Assembly: GCF_902506455.1 (NCBI RefSeq)
Contig: NZ_LR733844.1
Coordinates: 2,303,866 to 2,367,865, forward strand
Direction of reading: 5' to 3'
Source of the DNA: Sphingomonas sp. 8AM
GTDB taxonomy: Bacteria > Pseudomonadota > Alphaproteobacteria > Sphingomonadales > Sphingomonadaceae
DNA length: 64,000 bases
The notes beneath the pieces are model-generated. The model was given only the letters and a program-made list of their open reading frames with translations, made no database searches and had not been told where the DNA came from. This document shows positions 38,256-45,941 of this stretch, in pieces. The stretch's first letter is position 1. Every line of letters starts with the position of its first letter. The translations under genes and the position numbers were made by a program.

Positions 38256-39539
38256 ATGCCCGACCTGCCGCCCCGACCGCTGCGCTGGCTGTTCCTCGAC
38301 CTGAACAGCTATTTCGCGAGCGTCGAGCAGCAGTTGCAGCCCAGTCTGCGCGGGCGGCCGGTGATCGTCGCGCCGGTCGGCACCGACACGACGGTGGCGA
38401 TCGCCGCCTCGGTCGAGGCGAAACGCTACGGCATCTCGACCGGCACGCCGGTGTGGGAGGCGAAGCAGCGCTGCCGCGAACTGGTCGTCACCCCGGCGCG
38501 GCACGAGCGCTATGTCGAATTCCACCATGCGATCGTCGCCGAGATCGAGCGGCACATTCCGGTCACGAAGGTCTGTTCGATCGACGAGGTCGCGTGCCGG
38601 CTGCTCGACAACGAGAACAATCGCGCGCACGCCGAGGCGCTGGCGGTGCGGATCAAGCGCGGCATTCGCGAGAAGGTGGGCGCGTGCCTGACCTCCTCGG
38701 TCGGGATCGCGCCCAACCGGCTGCTCGCCAAGCTCGCCTCCGACCTGCAGAAGCCGGACGGATTGGTGGTGTTCGAGGCAGCCGATCTGCCGCACGCGCT
38801 CTATCGCCTGTCGCTGCGCGACATCAGCGGGATCGGCGCGAAGATGGAACGGCGGCTGGCGCGCGACGGGGTCAACGATATCCAGCAATTGCTCGCGCGG
38901 CGGCCGCGCGATGCCGGTCATGCCTGGGGCGGCACCAATGGCGACCGGCTCTGGTATCTGCTCCACGGTGTCGATCTGGCCGAGAAGGCGACACAGAGCC
39001 GCACGATCGGGCACAGCCACGTCCTGTCGCCCGGCAAGCGCGGCTATGGCGCGGTGCGGCTCACCGCGCGGCGGCTGGCGCTCAAGGCCGCGAGCCGGCT
39101 GCGCCGCAAGGCGTATCGGGCGCGGCTGCTGGTCCTCCATGCGCGGTTCGAGGATGACAAGAGCGTGTGGCGCACCTCCGCGAAGCTACCGGCGACGCAG
39201 GACAGTTTCGCCGTATTGTCGGCGCTGGACACGCTGCTGCCACGATTGCGCGCGCAGGAATTGGTGCATCGCAGCGGTTGCCGGATGATCGGCGTGACGC
39301 TGGCGGAAATCGAGCCCGTCACCGCCGAGCAGCATTCGCTGTTCGCGCATCTGCCCGCCGACGATCCGCTGGCGCGCGAGACGCGCGGACTGGCGCTGAG
39401 CCGCGCGATGGACCGTATCAACGAGCGATTCGGCCGCCATGCGGTGTCAGTCGGCGCGATGCACGGAGGTCGGCTTGATCGCGTGGGTACGAAAATTGCG
39501 TTTGGACGCATCCCGGACAGGGATGAATTCCACGAATGA
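38256..39539 (+). CDS. Y-family translesion DNA polymerase
   Basis: 427-residue DinB/UmuC-type polymerase for bypass of damaged DNA. The first catalytic aspartate is D15 in FLDLNSYFASVEQQ and the second site is CSIDEV (D110, E111); SSVGIAPNRLLAKLASD and the helix-hairpin-helix ISGIGAKMERRL follow, then a little-finger domain (GHSHVLSPGKRG). All key residues are intact. The first motif reads D-L-N-S-Y-F rather than the DinB D-M-D-A-F-F, so it is probably not orthologous to DinB; the C-terminal 60 residues are distinct. ATG 38256; a LexA-like box lies upstream. Confidence 0.9.
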   Translation: MPDLPPRPLRWLFLDLNSYFASVEQQLQPSLRGRPVIVAPVGTDTTVAIAASVEAKRYGISTGTPVWEAKQRCRELVVTPARHERYVEFHHAIVAEIERHIPVTKVCSIDEVACRLLDNENNRAHAEALAVRIKRGIREKVGACLTSSVGIAPNRLLAKLASDLQKPDGLVVFEAADLPHALYRLSLRDISGIGAKMERRLARDGVNDIQQLLARRPRDAGHAWGGTNGDRLWYLLHGVDLAEKATQSRTIGHSHVLSPGKRGYGAVRLTARRLALKAASRLRRKAYRARLLVLHARFEDDKSVWRTSAKLPATQDSFAVLSALDTLLPRLRAQELVHRSGCRMIGVTLAEIEPVTAEQHSLFAHLPADDPLARETRGLALSRAMDRINERFGRHAVSVGAMHGGRLDRVGTKIAFGRIPDRDEFHE

Positions 39540-39610
39540 CCCAAAGTCTGATGCACCGCAACAAACCGTGACTTGACGGAGTAAAGCGCATCGGCGAAGC
39601 GGCACATACT

Positions 39611-39997
39611 ATGCAGAAGCTTTTCCCCCTCTCGGTGGCCGCCGCCCTGCTGGCGCTGTCGGCCTGCAACTCCGAACCGTCCTCGCCGCAGGTGCTGGAC
39701 AGCAATCCCGATCCGATGGCCTCGGCACTCGCCAATGCTAAGCCGGTCGAGCTGCCGCCCGCGATCAAGGCCGACAAGACCATGCGCTGCAAGGACCAGA
39801 GCCTGGCGTACGTCACCTTCTTCGACGGCGACAAGCAGGCAGTGGTCCGCACTGAAAAGGGCGGCGCCGCCACCACGCTGAAGGCCGAAAAGGCCGGCGA
39901 TCCGCTGACCGCCGAAGGCGGCTGGAAAATGACTGGCAACACCAGCGAGGTAAAGCTGACGCGTCCGGGCAAGTCCGAGCTGGTCTGCCACTCGTAA
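39611..39997 (+). CDS. Small predicted lipoprotein
   Basis: 128 residues with a lipoprotein signal: MQKLFPLSVAAALLALSACN, lipobox LSAC with the acylated cysteine at position 19. The mature part is polar; it contains two further cysteines (MRCKDQS and the C-terminal LVCHS) that could form a disulfide, and two short beta-like segments. No family is recognised. A strong terminator follows, so it is probably monocistronic. Confidence 0.8.
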   Translation: MQKLFPLSVAAALLALSACNSEPSSPQVLDSNPDPMASALANAKPVELPPAIKADKTMRCKDQSLAYVTFFDGDKQAVVRTEKGGAATTLKAEKAGDPLTAEGGWKMTGNTSEVKLTRPGKSELVCHS

Positions 39998-40005
39998 CGT
40001 TCTGA

Positions 40006-40036
40006 TCGGCAGGCTGCGATCGGCCTGCCGTTTTTT
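40006..40036 (+). terminator. Rho-independent terminator of the lipoprotein gene
   Basis: CGGCAGGC, eight-base loop, GCCTGCCG, then TTTTTT; eight G/C-rich pairs directly followed by six T, ten bases after the stop codon. Confidence 0.92.
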
Positions 40037-40066
40037 GTCGTGCCGGACTTGATCCGGGATGACGGG
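40037..40066. repeat. Family B half repeat
   Basis: GTCGTGCCGGACTTGATCCG then GGATGACGGG: a single arm of the family B repeat abutting the terminator. Confidence 0.75.
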
Positions 40067-40209
40067 CGCCAGTGGATCGGCCTGGCGTTTGCGGTCGCAG
40101 GCCGTCCCGTGTGACGGTCCTTCGCCGCCTGACCCGCGATGGCGCGGGACGCGTACAATCTACATCATCTTCCTTGCCCTGCGTCCGGCCTGACCGTAGC
40201 GTCGCGCGC

Positions 40210-40917
40210 ATGACGACGGTGGCAGTCTACAGCGTTAAGGGCGGGGTCGGCAAAACGACGCTGGCGATCAATCTCGCCTGGTGCGCGGCGACGTTGTCGT
40301 CGCGGCGCACGTTGCTCTGGGATCTTGATCCGCAGGGCTCGGCGACCTGGGCGCTCGGCGACGGGCGCGCGCACGATCGGGCCGGGGCGCTGTTCGCCAA
40401 GGGCGTCGCCCCCGCCAAGTTGATTGCGAAGACCGCGTTCGATCGGCTCGACCTGCTTCCCGCCGACGCCTCGTTGCGCGACCTCAACCACCAATTGCGC
40501 GAACTCGACAAGAAGCGGCGGCTGCGCAAGCTGGTCGCCGAGCTGGGCGATCACGATACGGTGGTGCTCGATTGCCCGCCCGGGCTGACCGAGACCGCCG
40601 ATCAGGTAGTGCGCGCCGCCGATCTGCTGGTGGTGCCAGTCGTCCCCTCCGCCTTCTCGCAACAGGCATTCGCGACGCTCGATCGCGAGTTCGGCGGGCA
40701 GGTCCCGATGCTGCCGGTGCACATGATGGTCGACCGCCGCCGCGCGCTTCATGCCGAGGCGATCGCGCGGCATCCCGACTGGCCGGTCATTCCGATGGCA
40801 AGCGCGGTCGAGAATGCGACGGCGCAACGGCTGCCGACCGGTGTCGCGTCACCACGCAGTGCCGCCGCCACCGCCTTTGCGCAGCTGTGGCGGACGATCG
40901 AGCTGCGGCGGGCTTGA
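40210..40917 (+). CDS. ParA/MinD-family ATPase
   Basis: 235-residue deviant-Walker ATPase: SVKGGVGKTTLAINLAW (signature lysine and P-loop), WDLDPQGSATW (Walker A'), and VVLDCPPGLTETA (Walker B). Such proteins position plasmids, chromosomes or other cargo; no ParB or parS-like partner is seen nearby, so it is an orphan ParA whose cargo is unknown. Its stop overlaps the aat TTG start by three bases, so the two are co-translated, an arrangement without an obvious functional logic. Confidence 0.88.
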   Translation: MTTVAVYSVKGGVGKTTLAINLAWCAATLSSRRTLLWDLDPQGSATWALGDGRAHDRAGALFAKGVAPAKLIAKTAFDRLDLLPADASLRDLNHQLRELDKKRRLRKLVAELGDHDTVVLDCPPGLTETADQVVRAADLLVVPVVPSAFSQQAFATLDREFGGQVPMLPVHMMVDRRRALHAEAIARHPDWPVIPMASAVENATAQRLPTGVASPRSAAATAFAQLWRTIELRRA

Positions 40918-41639
40918 CCGGCCCCGGAACACTCGACCCGGGGCTGTTGCTCGGCGCCTATTCGGTCGGGGTGTTCCCGATGGCCGACAGCCGGGACGCG
41001 GCGAGCATCTATTGGGTGGAGCCGCGCCGCCGCGCGATCCTGCCGCTCGACGGCTTCCATCTCTCGCGCTCGCTGCGCCGCGTGATCGTCGCCGACCGCT
41101 TCCGCGTGACGGTCGACCGCGCGTTCGGGCACGTCATCGCGCTATGCGCCGAGTCCGCCGACGATCGTCCCGAAACGTGGATCAATGCGATGATCGAGGA
41201 CGCGTTCGTGCGGCTCCACGCCCTGGGCCATGCGCATTCAGTCGAATGCTGGGACGGCGACCGGCTGGTCGGAGGGCTCTACGGGTTGGCGGTCGGGCGG
41301 GCGTTCTTCGGAGAAAGCATGGTCAGTCGCGCGCCCAATGCCTCGAAGGTCGCGATCGCGTCGCTGGTCGCGCGGCTGCACGCGGGGGGCTATTCGCTGC
41401 TCGACTGCCAGTTCATGACCGCGCACCTCGCCTCGCTCGGCGCGCAGGAAATCGACCGCGCCGATTACATGGCGTTGCTGGGCGCGGCGCTTTCCTCGAC
41501 CGGTTCATCGGCGGCATCTTCGTCGACGGCGCCGGCGGAGGCCGGCGGCGGAGACTTCTTCGCGCTCGACGGCGAAGCGGGGGCGGACGGCGCCGTGCCG
41601 GGGAAAGTGGTGGCGCAGCTTCTCGGCCAGACGTCATAA
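40914..41639 (+). CDS. aat: Leucyl/phenylalanyl-tRNA--protein transferase
   Basis: 241-residue enzyme that adds Leu or Phe to proteins bearing N-terminal Lys/Arg, marking them for ClpAP (N-degron pathway). Motifs: LLLGAYSVGVFPMADSRD, YWVEPRRRAILPLDGFHLSR, ETWINAMIEDAFVRLH, and the CoA/acyl-transferase-like core HSVECWDGDRLVGGLYGLAV with FFGESMVSR. The start is TTG 40914, overlapping the parA-like stop (TTGA); no other start keeps the conserved N-terminus. A Ser/Ala/Gly-rich C-terminal extension ends in QLLGQTS and overlaps the convergent DUF2155 gene by 175 bases. Confidence 0.94.
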   Translation: MTGPGTLDPGLLLGAYSVGVFPMADSRDAASIYWVEPRRRAILPLDGFHLSRSLRRVIVADRFRVTVDRAFGHVIALCAESADDRPETWINAMIEDAFVRLHALGHAHSVECWDGDRLVGGLYGLAVGRAFFGESMVSRAPNASKVAIASLVARLHAGGYSLLDCQFMTAHLASLGAQEIDRADYMALLGAALSSTGSSAASSSTAPAEAGGGDFFALDGEAGADGAVPGKVVAQLLGQTS

Positions 41640-42130
41640 ACCGGGTGAAGCACGACATTGAGCGCCGGACGCTCCTTGTAGAGCCACCCCGAGAACGCCC
41701 GCCGCCAGTGTCCGTCGATTCCGCGCACGTCGAGCTGGACGAACGCCCCGGTCAACTGCTCGGGCTCCCACGGCGCCGTCTTCTCGCAGGCGCGGAGCCG
41801 CACGATCACGTCGCCGACCCGCCCCGCCTGACCGGGGCGCAGCGTCAGCGCGCGGCTGACGCCGTTCCGCTTGTTGAGCAACCCCAGCACCGCGACGCGC
41901 TGCGCCATCGGGGTGGTGCCGGCGTCGACCGGTATATCCTGCGCGTCGGCACGCACCTCGTCGGCCGCAGGGGGCGAGCCGGCGTCGGGCAGCGTCTCCG
42001 GGATCGCCTTGCTCACGATCGGCATGTCCGGCGCCGGCGTGCGGGCACCGGGACGCAGACCCAGCCCCGCCCAGGTCACCCCCGCTGCCGCCACGACCAC
42101 CAGCCCGCCGATCGCGAGCGGACGCTTCAC
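41465..42130 (-). CDS. DUF2155 domain protein
   Basis: 221 residues: N-terminal membrane anchor or signal (VKRPLAIGGLVVVAAAGVTW), a variable A/P/D-rich region, then the DUF2155 domain (VAVLGLLNKRNGVSRALTLR, RLRACEKTAPWEPEQLTGAF, then GWLYKERPALNVVLHPVYDV with two conserved cysteines). Function unknown; found almost only in alphaproteobacteria, commonly next to the NDUFA12 homologue as here. GTG 42130 overlaps the NDUFA12 stop (GTGA). Its 3' third is antisense to the end of aat. Confidence 0.9.
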   Translation of the reverse strand: MKRPLAIGGLVVVAAAGVTWAGLGLRPGARTPAPDMPIVSKAIPETLPDAGSPPAADEVRADAQDIPVDAGTTPMAQRVAVLGLLNKRNGVSRALTLRPGQAGRVGDVIVRLRACEKTAPWEPEQLTGAFVQLDVRGIDGHWRRAFSGWLYKERPALNVVLHPVYDVWPRSCATTFPGTAPSAPASPSSAKKSPPPASAGAVDEDAADEPVEESAAPSNAM

Positions 42131-42522
42131 GCGTCGGGGCTCCACGCCTCGTAATCGCCGGTCGCTGCGGCACGATGACCGCCCTTCTCCAGCGCACCCT
42201 GTGGGCGATAGGCGAACGCGGTGCCGGTCATGTTCGGCACGGCCGGCTTCTCCCATTCGCGCGGCGGAGGCAGCACCTCGGTCGGGACGCCGTCCACCTG
42301 ACGGTGGAGCCAGCTGAACCATTCCGGCGGCACGCGGCTGACGTCGTTGGCGCCTGCATAGATCACCCAGCGGCGCGGCTCGCCCGCGGTATCGCGACCG
42401 CCCAGCCAATAGGTGTTGCCGAGATAATCCTCGCCCACCTGACGCTTGCCGCGCAGGCCGTAAAGGATGGTGCCCCAGCTTGCGCCGTTCCACCAGGTGA
42501 AGGGGTTGAGATTGATGCCCAT
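42127..42522 (-). CDS. NDUFA12-type complex I accessory subunit
   Basis: 131-residue homologue of mitochondrial NDUFA12 (B17.2), an accessory subunit of NADH:ubiquinone oxidoreductase. Conserved features: FTWWNGASWGTILYGLRGKR, VGEDYLGNTYWLG, RRWVIYAGANDVSRVPPEWF, and WLHRQVD. Alphaproteobacterial complex I contains this subunit although the gene lies outside the nuo operon, as here. ATG 42522 begins the family N-terminus. Confidence 0.94.
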   Translation of the reverse strand: MGINLNPFTWWNGASWGTILYGLRGKRQVGEDYLGNTYWLGGRDTAGEPRRWVIYAGANDVSRVPPEWFSWLHRQVDGVPTEVLPPPREWEKPAVPNMTGTAFAYRPQGALEKGGHRAAATGDYEAWSPDA

Positions 42523-42581
42523 CGTGGCGCCTCGCTTACCCGCGTGCGCTCGCCCGTTCAATGCCCCGTCGCACGCGAGAG

Positions 42582-43199
42582 TCACTCGGGCGCGGCGACC
42601 CCGACCGCAAGCGGCCCCTTGCGCCCCTGCACCACCCGCGCGCGCAGCCGTTGTTCGGGCTCGACATCCGCAATCCCGGCGCGGCGCAGCGTCTCCATGT
42701 GGACGAAGATGTCGCCGGGACGCGCCAGCGCGACGAGGAAGCCGTAGCCCTTGATCCGGTTGAACCATTTGACGCTGACGTCCTCCCACTCCGCCTGCGC
42801 CGCGGCATCGTCGGCGGTGATTTCGGGGGACAGTCGCTCGCGATCGCGGTCGCGTACCGTTTCGGTCGCAGCGGCGAGGTCGAGCGCGGAAATTTCCACC
42901 GCCTGCCAGCCGCGCGGCCCCTGCGCCGCCAGCCCCTGCAGGCGCGTTCCTTCGGGCAAGGTTCGGCGACCATAGGCCTGCAACACGCTGAAGTGGAGCA
43001 GCACGTCACCCATCGCCGAATCGTCGGGGACGATGAACCCGAAACCGCGCGTGGCATCGAACCATTTGAGCACGCCCGACAGGGCGACCGACGCCGTGAC
43101 GTCATCGGTCGCTCCGGCGCGAAGTTCCGCGCCCCCGGTCGGTGTGCCAGGCCCGTCGTGCACGTCGCGTCCCGCCCCTTTTTCATCCCCGGTTAACAT
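42582..43199 (-). CDS. Tandem cold-shock domain protein
   Basis: 205 residues with two cold-shock (OB-fold) domains. Domain 1 (about 38-105) has VLKWFDATRGFGFIVPDD and DVLLHFSVLQ; domain 2 (about 138-205) has SVKWFNRIKGYGFLVALA and DIFVHMETLRRAGI. Both RNP1-like (GFGFI, GYGFL) and RNP2-like (LLHF, FVHM) motifs are kept, so each can bind single-stranded RNA or DNA. The double-domain form is common in alphaproteobacteria. The N-terminal 30 residues are non-conserved and the start ATG 43199 is uncertain; a GTG within the next 15 codons is possible. Confidence 0.92.
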   Translation of the reverse strand: MLTGDEKGAGRDVHDGPGTPTGGAELRAGATDDVTASVALSGVLKWFDATRGFGFIVPDDSAMGDVLLHFSVLQAYGRRTLPEGTRLQGLAAQGPRGWQAVEISALDLAAATETVRDRDRERLSPEITADDAAAQAEWEDVSVKWFNRIKGYGFLVALARPGDIFVHMETLRRAGIADVEPEQRLRARVVQGRKGPLAVGVAAPE

Positions 43200-43238
43200 C
43201 GGTGCACTGCACCATGAGCGAAAGCAAGAAGGGATATG

Positions 43239-43799
43239 TCAGTCTAATGCCGGAATCTCGCCGGGCGCGCTGTCCACCACCCGCCGGGCGATCGTCATGG
43301 CGTGCCCGGCACGCAGCAACGCGGCCAGCTGCCGCTCACGAACACGCGGGTCGGCGCGCGCCACGGCGAACGGCCCGATGCGCTTGCGCCGCGCCAGCCG
43401 CAAGGCACTTTCCAGCGCCGTCGCGTGCGCCTCATCGATCACCGGAGCACGATCCTCCTCGTCCAGCCCGGCAGCACGCAGCGTCTCGGCGACGCGCCGC
43501 GCGCCATAGCCGCGCCGCGCCAATGCCGCGCCTTTCTGCTCGGCGAAGCTGCGATCGTCGACATAGCCGGCATCGGCCATCCGCTGTGCCACGTCGCGCG
43601 GGTCGGCGGGCGCGCCGTCCCAGCCACGCTCGCGGATCTTGCGGGCCAGATAGTCGGCCAGCTTGCCACGCGACGTCGCGAACCGCTCGACATAGCGGAG
43701 CGCCAGCCGCTCCAGCGCCGCCGCGTCGAGCGGCGGCGGGATGCGACGCGGCGTGCGCGCGGAGGGGGGTGTCGGAGCCACGCCTTGATTGTGCCACAC
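43239..43799 (-). CDS. recX: RecX family regulatory protein
   Basis: 186-residue helical protein with three RecX-type three-helix repeats: LERLALRYVERFATSRGKLA with RKIRERG, then MADAGYVDDRSFAEQKGAAL with RRGYGARRVAETLRAAGL, and a C-terminal repeat. RecX binds RecA filaments and limits their activity. recA is not nearby, so this is a detached recX. It precedes the cold-shock gene by 39 bases on the same strand; the N-terminal Pro/Arg-rich stretch makes the exact start uncertain. Confidence 0.9.
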   Translation of the reverse strand: MWHNQGVAPTPPSARTPRRIPPPLDAAALERLALRYVERFATSRGKLADYLARKIRERGWDGAPADPRDVAQRMADAGYVDDRSFAEQKGAALARRGYGARRVAETLRAAGLDEEDRAPVIDEAHATALESALRLARRKRIGPFAVARADPRVRERQLAALLRAGHAMTIARRVVDSAPGEIPALD

Positions 43800-43835
43800 T
43801 GACCGTGGATTCTAACGCTCAAAATTTTAACACAT

Positions 43836-43859
43836 CCGGCAAACCGCCATTTTTGCCGG
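43836..43859. promoter_or_regulatory. 8-bp inverted repeat between recX and the acyl-AMP ligase
   Basis: CCGGCAAA, an 8-base loop and TTTGCCGG in an AT-rich 100-bp divergent intergenic region. Could be a regulator site for either gene; no regulator can be named. Confidence 0.4.
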
Positions 43860-43901
43860 TCAACCATTGCGCACGCGTGACAGGTGCGACAGGAACACAG
43901 G

Positions 43902-45665
43902 ATGACGATCGACCCCGCCACGATGACCGCTCCCGCGACGGTTGCGCCGACGGCCACCCCGACCGAGGATCGGCTGCCGCGCCGCTTCTCGGATTTCACG
44001 ACGCTGGGCGAGGCACTTGATTACGCCGCATCAGGCGTTCGCGGACTGAACTTTCACGACGCGCGCGGCATGCTGGTGCGCGGCTATCCCTTCGTGCAGC
44101 TGCGCGCCGACGCGCACGATGCCGCGCTGCGGCTGATCGCCGCCGGGGTCGCGCCGGGTGATCGCGTCGCGCTGGTCGCCGAGACGAGTGCCGAATTCGG
44201 CGCGCTGTTCTTTGGCGCGGTGCTGGCGGGCGCGTGGCCGGTGCCGCTGCCGCTGCCGACCTCGTTCGGCGGGCGCGAGTCCTATATCGACCAGCTCCGC
44301 GTCCAGCTCGCGAGCTGCGACCCGACGATGCTGATCTATCCGGGCGAGCTGGCGCAGCTGGCCGGTGCCGCCGCCGAGGCGTCCGGGGTGACCGGGGTCG
44401 ACTGGGCCGAGTTCGCGACGCGCCCTGCCCCGCGCGCGGACCTGCCTGCCGCCGACGCCGACGACGTCTGCTACCTGCAATATTCCAGCGGCTCGACACG
44501 CTTCCCGCATGGCGTGGCAGTGACGCACCGCGCGCTGCTCAGCAACCTCGCCGCGCATGCCCACGGGATGGAGATCGTCGAGACCGATCGCTGCGTATCG
44601 TGGCTGCCGTGGTATCACGACATGGGTCTGGTCGGCTGCTTCCTGTCGCCGCTCGCCAACCAGGTATCGGTCGATTATCTGAAGACCGAGGACTTCGCGC
44701 GCCGCCCGCTGTCGTGGCTCGACCTGATCAGCCGCAACACCGGTACGACGCTCAGCTACTCGCCGACCTTCGGCTACGACATCTGCGCGCGGCGTATCTC
44801 CAGCCAGACCAAGGCGTCGGATCGCTTCGACCTGTCGCGCTGGCGCGTGGCCGGCAATGGCGCCGACATGATCCGCCCGGATGTGATGCAGGCGTTCGTC
44901 GACGCGTTCGCGGATGCCGGTTTCCAGGCGACCGCCTTCCTGCCCAGCTACGGCCTCGCCGAAGCGACGCTCGCCGTATCGCTGATGCCGCCGGGCGAGG
45001 GGATCCGGGTCGAGCTGGTCGAAGAGACCGAGCTGTCAGGGATGCACCATGGCGAGGATCGCCCGCAGCGTTATCGCGCGATCGTGAACTGCGGCAAGGC
45101 GGTTCGCGACATGGAGATCCAGATCCGCGAGGAAGACGGCACCCCGTTGCCCGACGGCGCGATCGGGAAGGTCTGGTGCCGCGGGCCGAGCGTGATGGTC
45201 GGCTATTTCCGCGATCAGGCCTCGACCGACGCGTGTCTGGTCGACGGCTGGCTCGACACCGGCGACATGGGTTACATGTCGGACGGCTACATCTTCATCG
45301 TCGGCCGCGCCAAGGACATGATCATCATCAACGGCCGCAACCATTGGCCGCAGGATATCGAATGGGCGGTCGAGCAGCTGCCCGGGTTCAAGGCCGGCGA
45401 CATCGCCGCGTTCGCGATTACCGCACCCGGCGGCGAGGAGACCCCCGCGGTGCTGGTGCAATGCCGCAGCTCCGACGAGGCCGAACGCGTCCGGCTACGT
45501 GACGAGATCCGCGACCGCGTGCGGTCGGTGACCGGCATGAATTGCGTGGTCGAGCTGATCCCACCGCGCACGCTGCCGCGCACCAGCTCGGGCAAGCTCA
45601 GCCGCGCCAAGGCGCGCAACCTGTATCTGGCCGGCGAGATCAAGCCCTACGATCTGGCGGCCTGA
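43902..45665 (+). CDS. Fatty acyl-AMP ligase (FAAL-like)
   Basis: 587-residue ANL-superfamily adenylating enzyme. The adenylate loop reads YLQYSSGSTRFPHGV, with R-F-P-H in place of the G-x-P-K-G of acyl-CoA synthetases, and the conserved WLPWYHDMGL, SYGLAEATLAVS, WLDTGDMGYMSDGYIFIVGR and DMIIINGRNHWPQDIE follow, all as in FAALs that pass the acyl group to an acyl carrier protein. No ACP, PKS or sphingolipid gene is beside it, so its acceptor is unknown. ATG 43902 (MTIDPATM) was chosen over the upstream GTG 43884 because AGGAAC lies at a good distance. Confidence 0.9.
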   Translation: MTIDPATMTAPATVAPTATPTEDRLPRRFSDFTTLGEALDYAASGVRGLNFHDARGMLVRGYPFVQLRADAHDAALRLIAAGVAPGDRVALVAETSAEFGALFFGAVLAGAWPVPLPLPTSFGGRESYIDQLRVQLASCDPTMLIYPGELAQLAGAAAEASGVTGVDWAEFATRPAPRADLPAADADDVCYLQYSSGSTRFPHGVAVTHRALLSNLAAHAHGMEIVETDRCVSWLPWYHDMGLVGCFLSPLANQVSVDYLKTEDFARRPLSWLDLISRNTGTTLSYSPTFGYDICARRISSQTKASDRFDLSRWRVAGNGADMIRPDVMQAFVDAFADAGFQATAFLPSYGLAEATLAVSLMPPGEGIRVELVEETELSGMHHGEDRPQRYRAIVNCGKAVRDMEIQIREEDGTPLPDGAIGKVWCRGPSVMVGYFRDQASTDACLVDGWLDTGDMGYMSDGYIFIVGRAKDMIIINGRNHWPQDIEWAVEQLPGFKAGDIAAFAITAPGGEETPAVLVQCRSSDEAERVRLRDEIRDRVRSVTGMNCVVELIPPRTLPRTSSGKLSRAKARNLYLAGEIKPYDLAA

Positions 45666-45941
45666 AGGCACGCGGGGATCGCCGCCGTCCGGCGATGCCC
45701 CGGGACCGTCGCGGCGACGTCGCGGCGAAATATTTTTCACGTCACCGCGGCCGGCACGGCGAGGGTGATATAAGTATAAAACATTGAGATGCCGACATAG
45801 GTCGGGCGATCGCTTAACCGCCGTCGCCCGCCTTGTCTTTGATTTTGCACCAATTTGCCTGAACCGAGCTGCTCAGGCGCGCTGTGATCCACATTGTGCC
45901 GGGCAACGCTTCGTCAACCAGACCGTGCGTAAGACCGGCGC

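Noticed and set aside
40210..40917. A chromosome or plasmid partition locus
   Set aside because: The ParA-like protein has no ParB or parS cluster beside it and is coupled to aat, so a segregation role is not supported.
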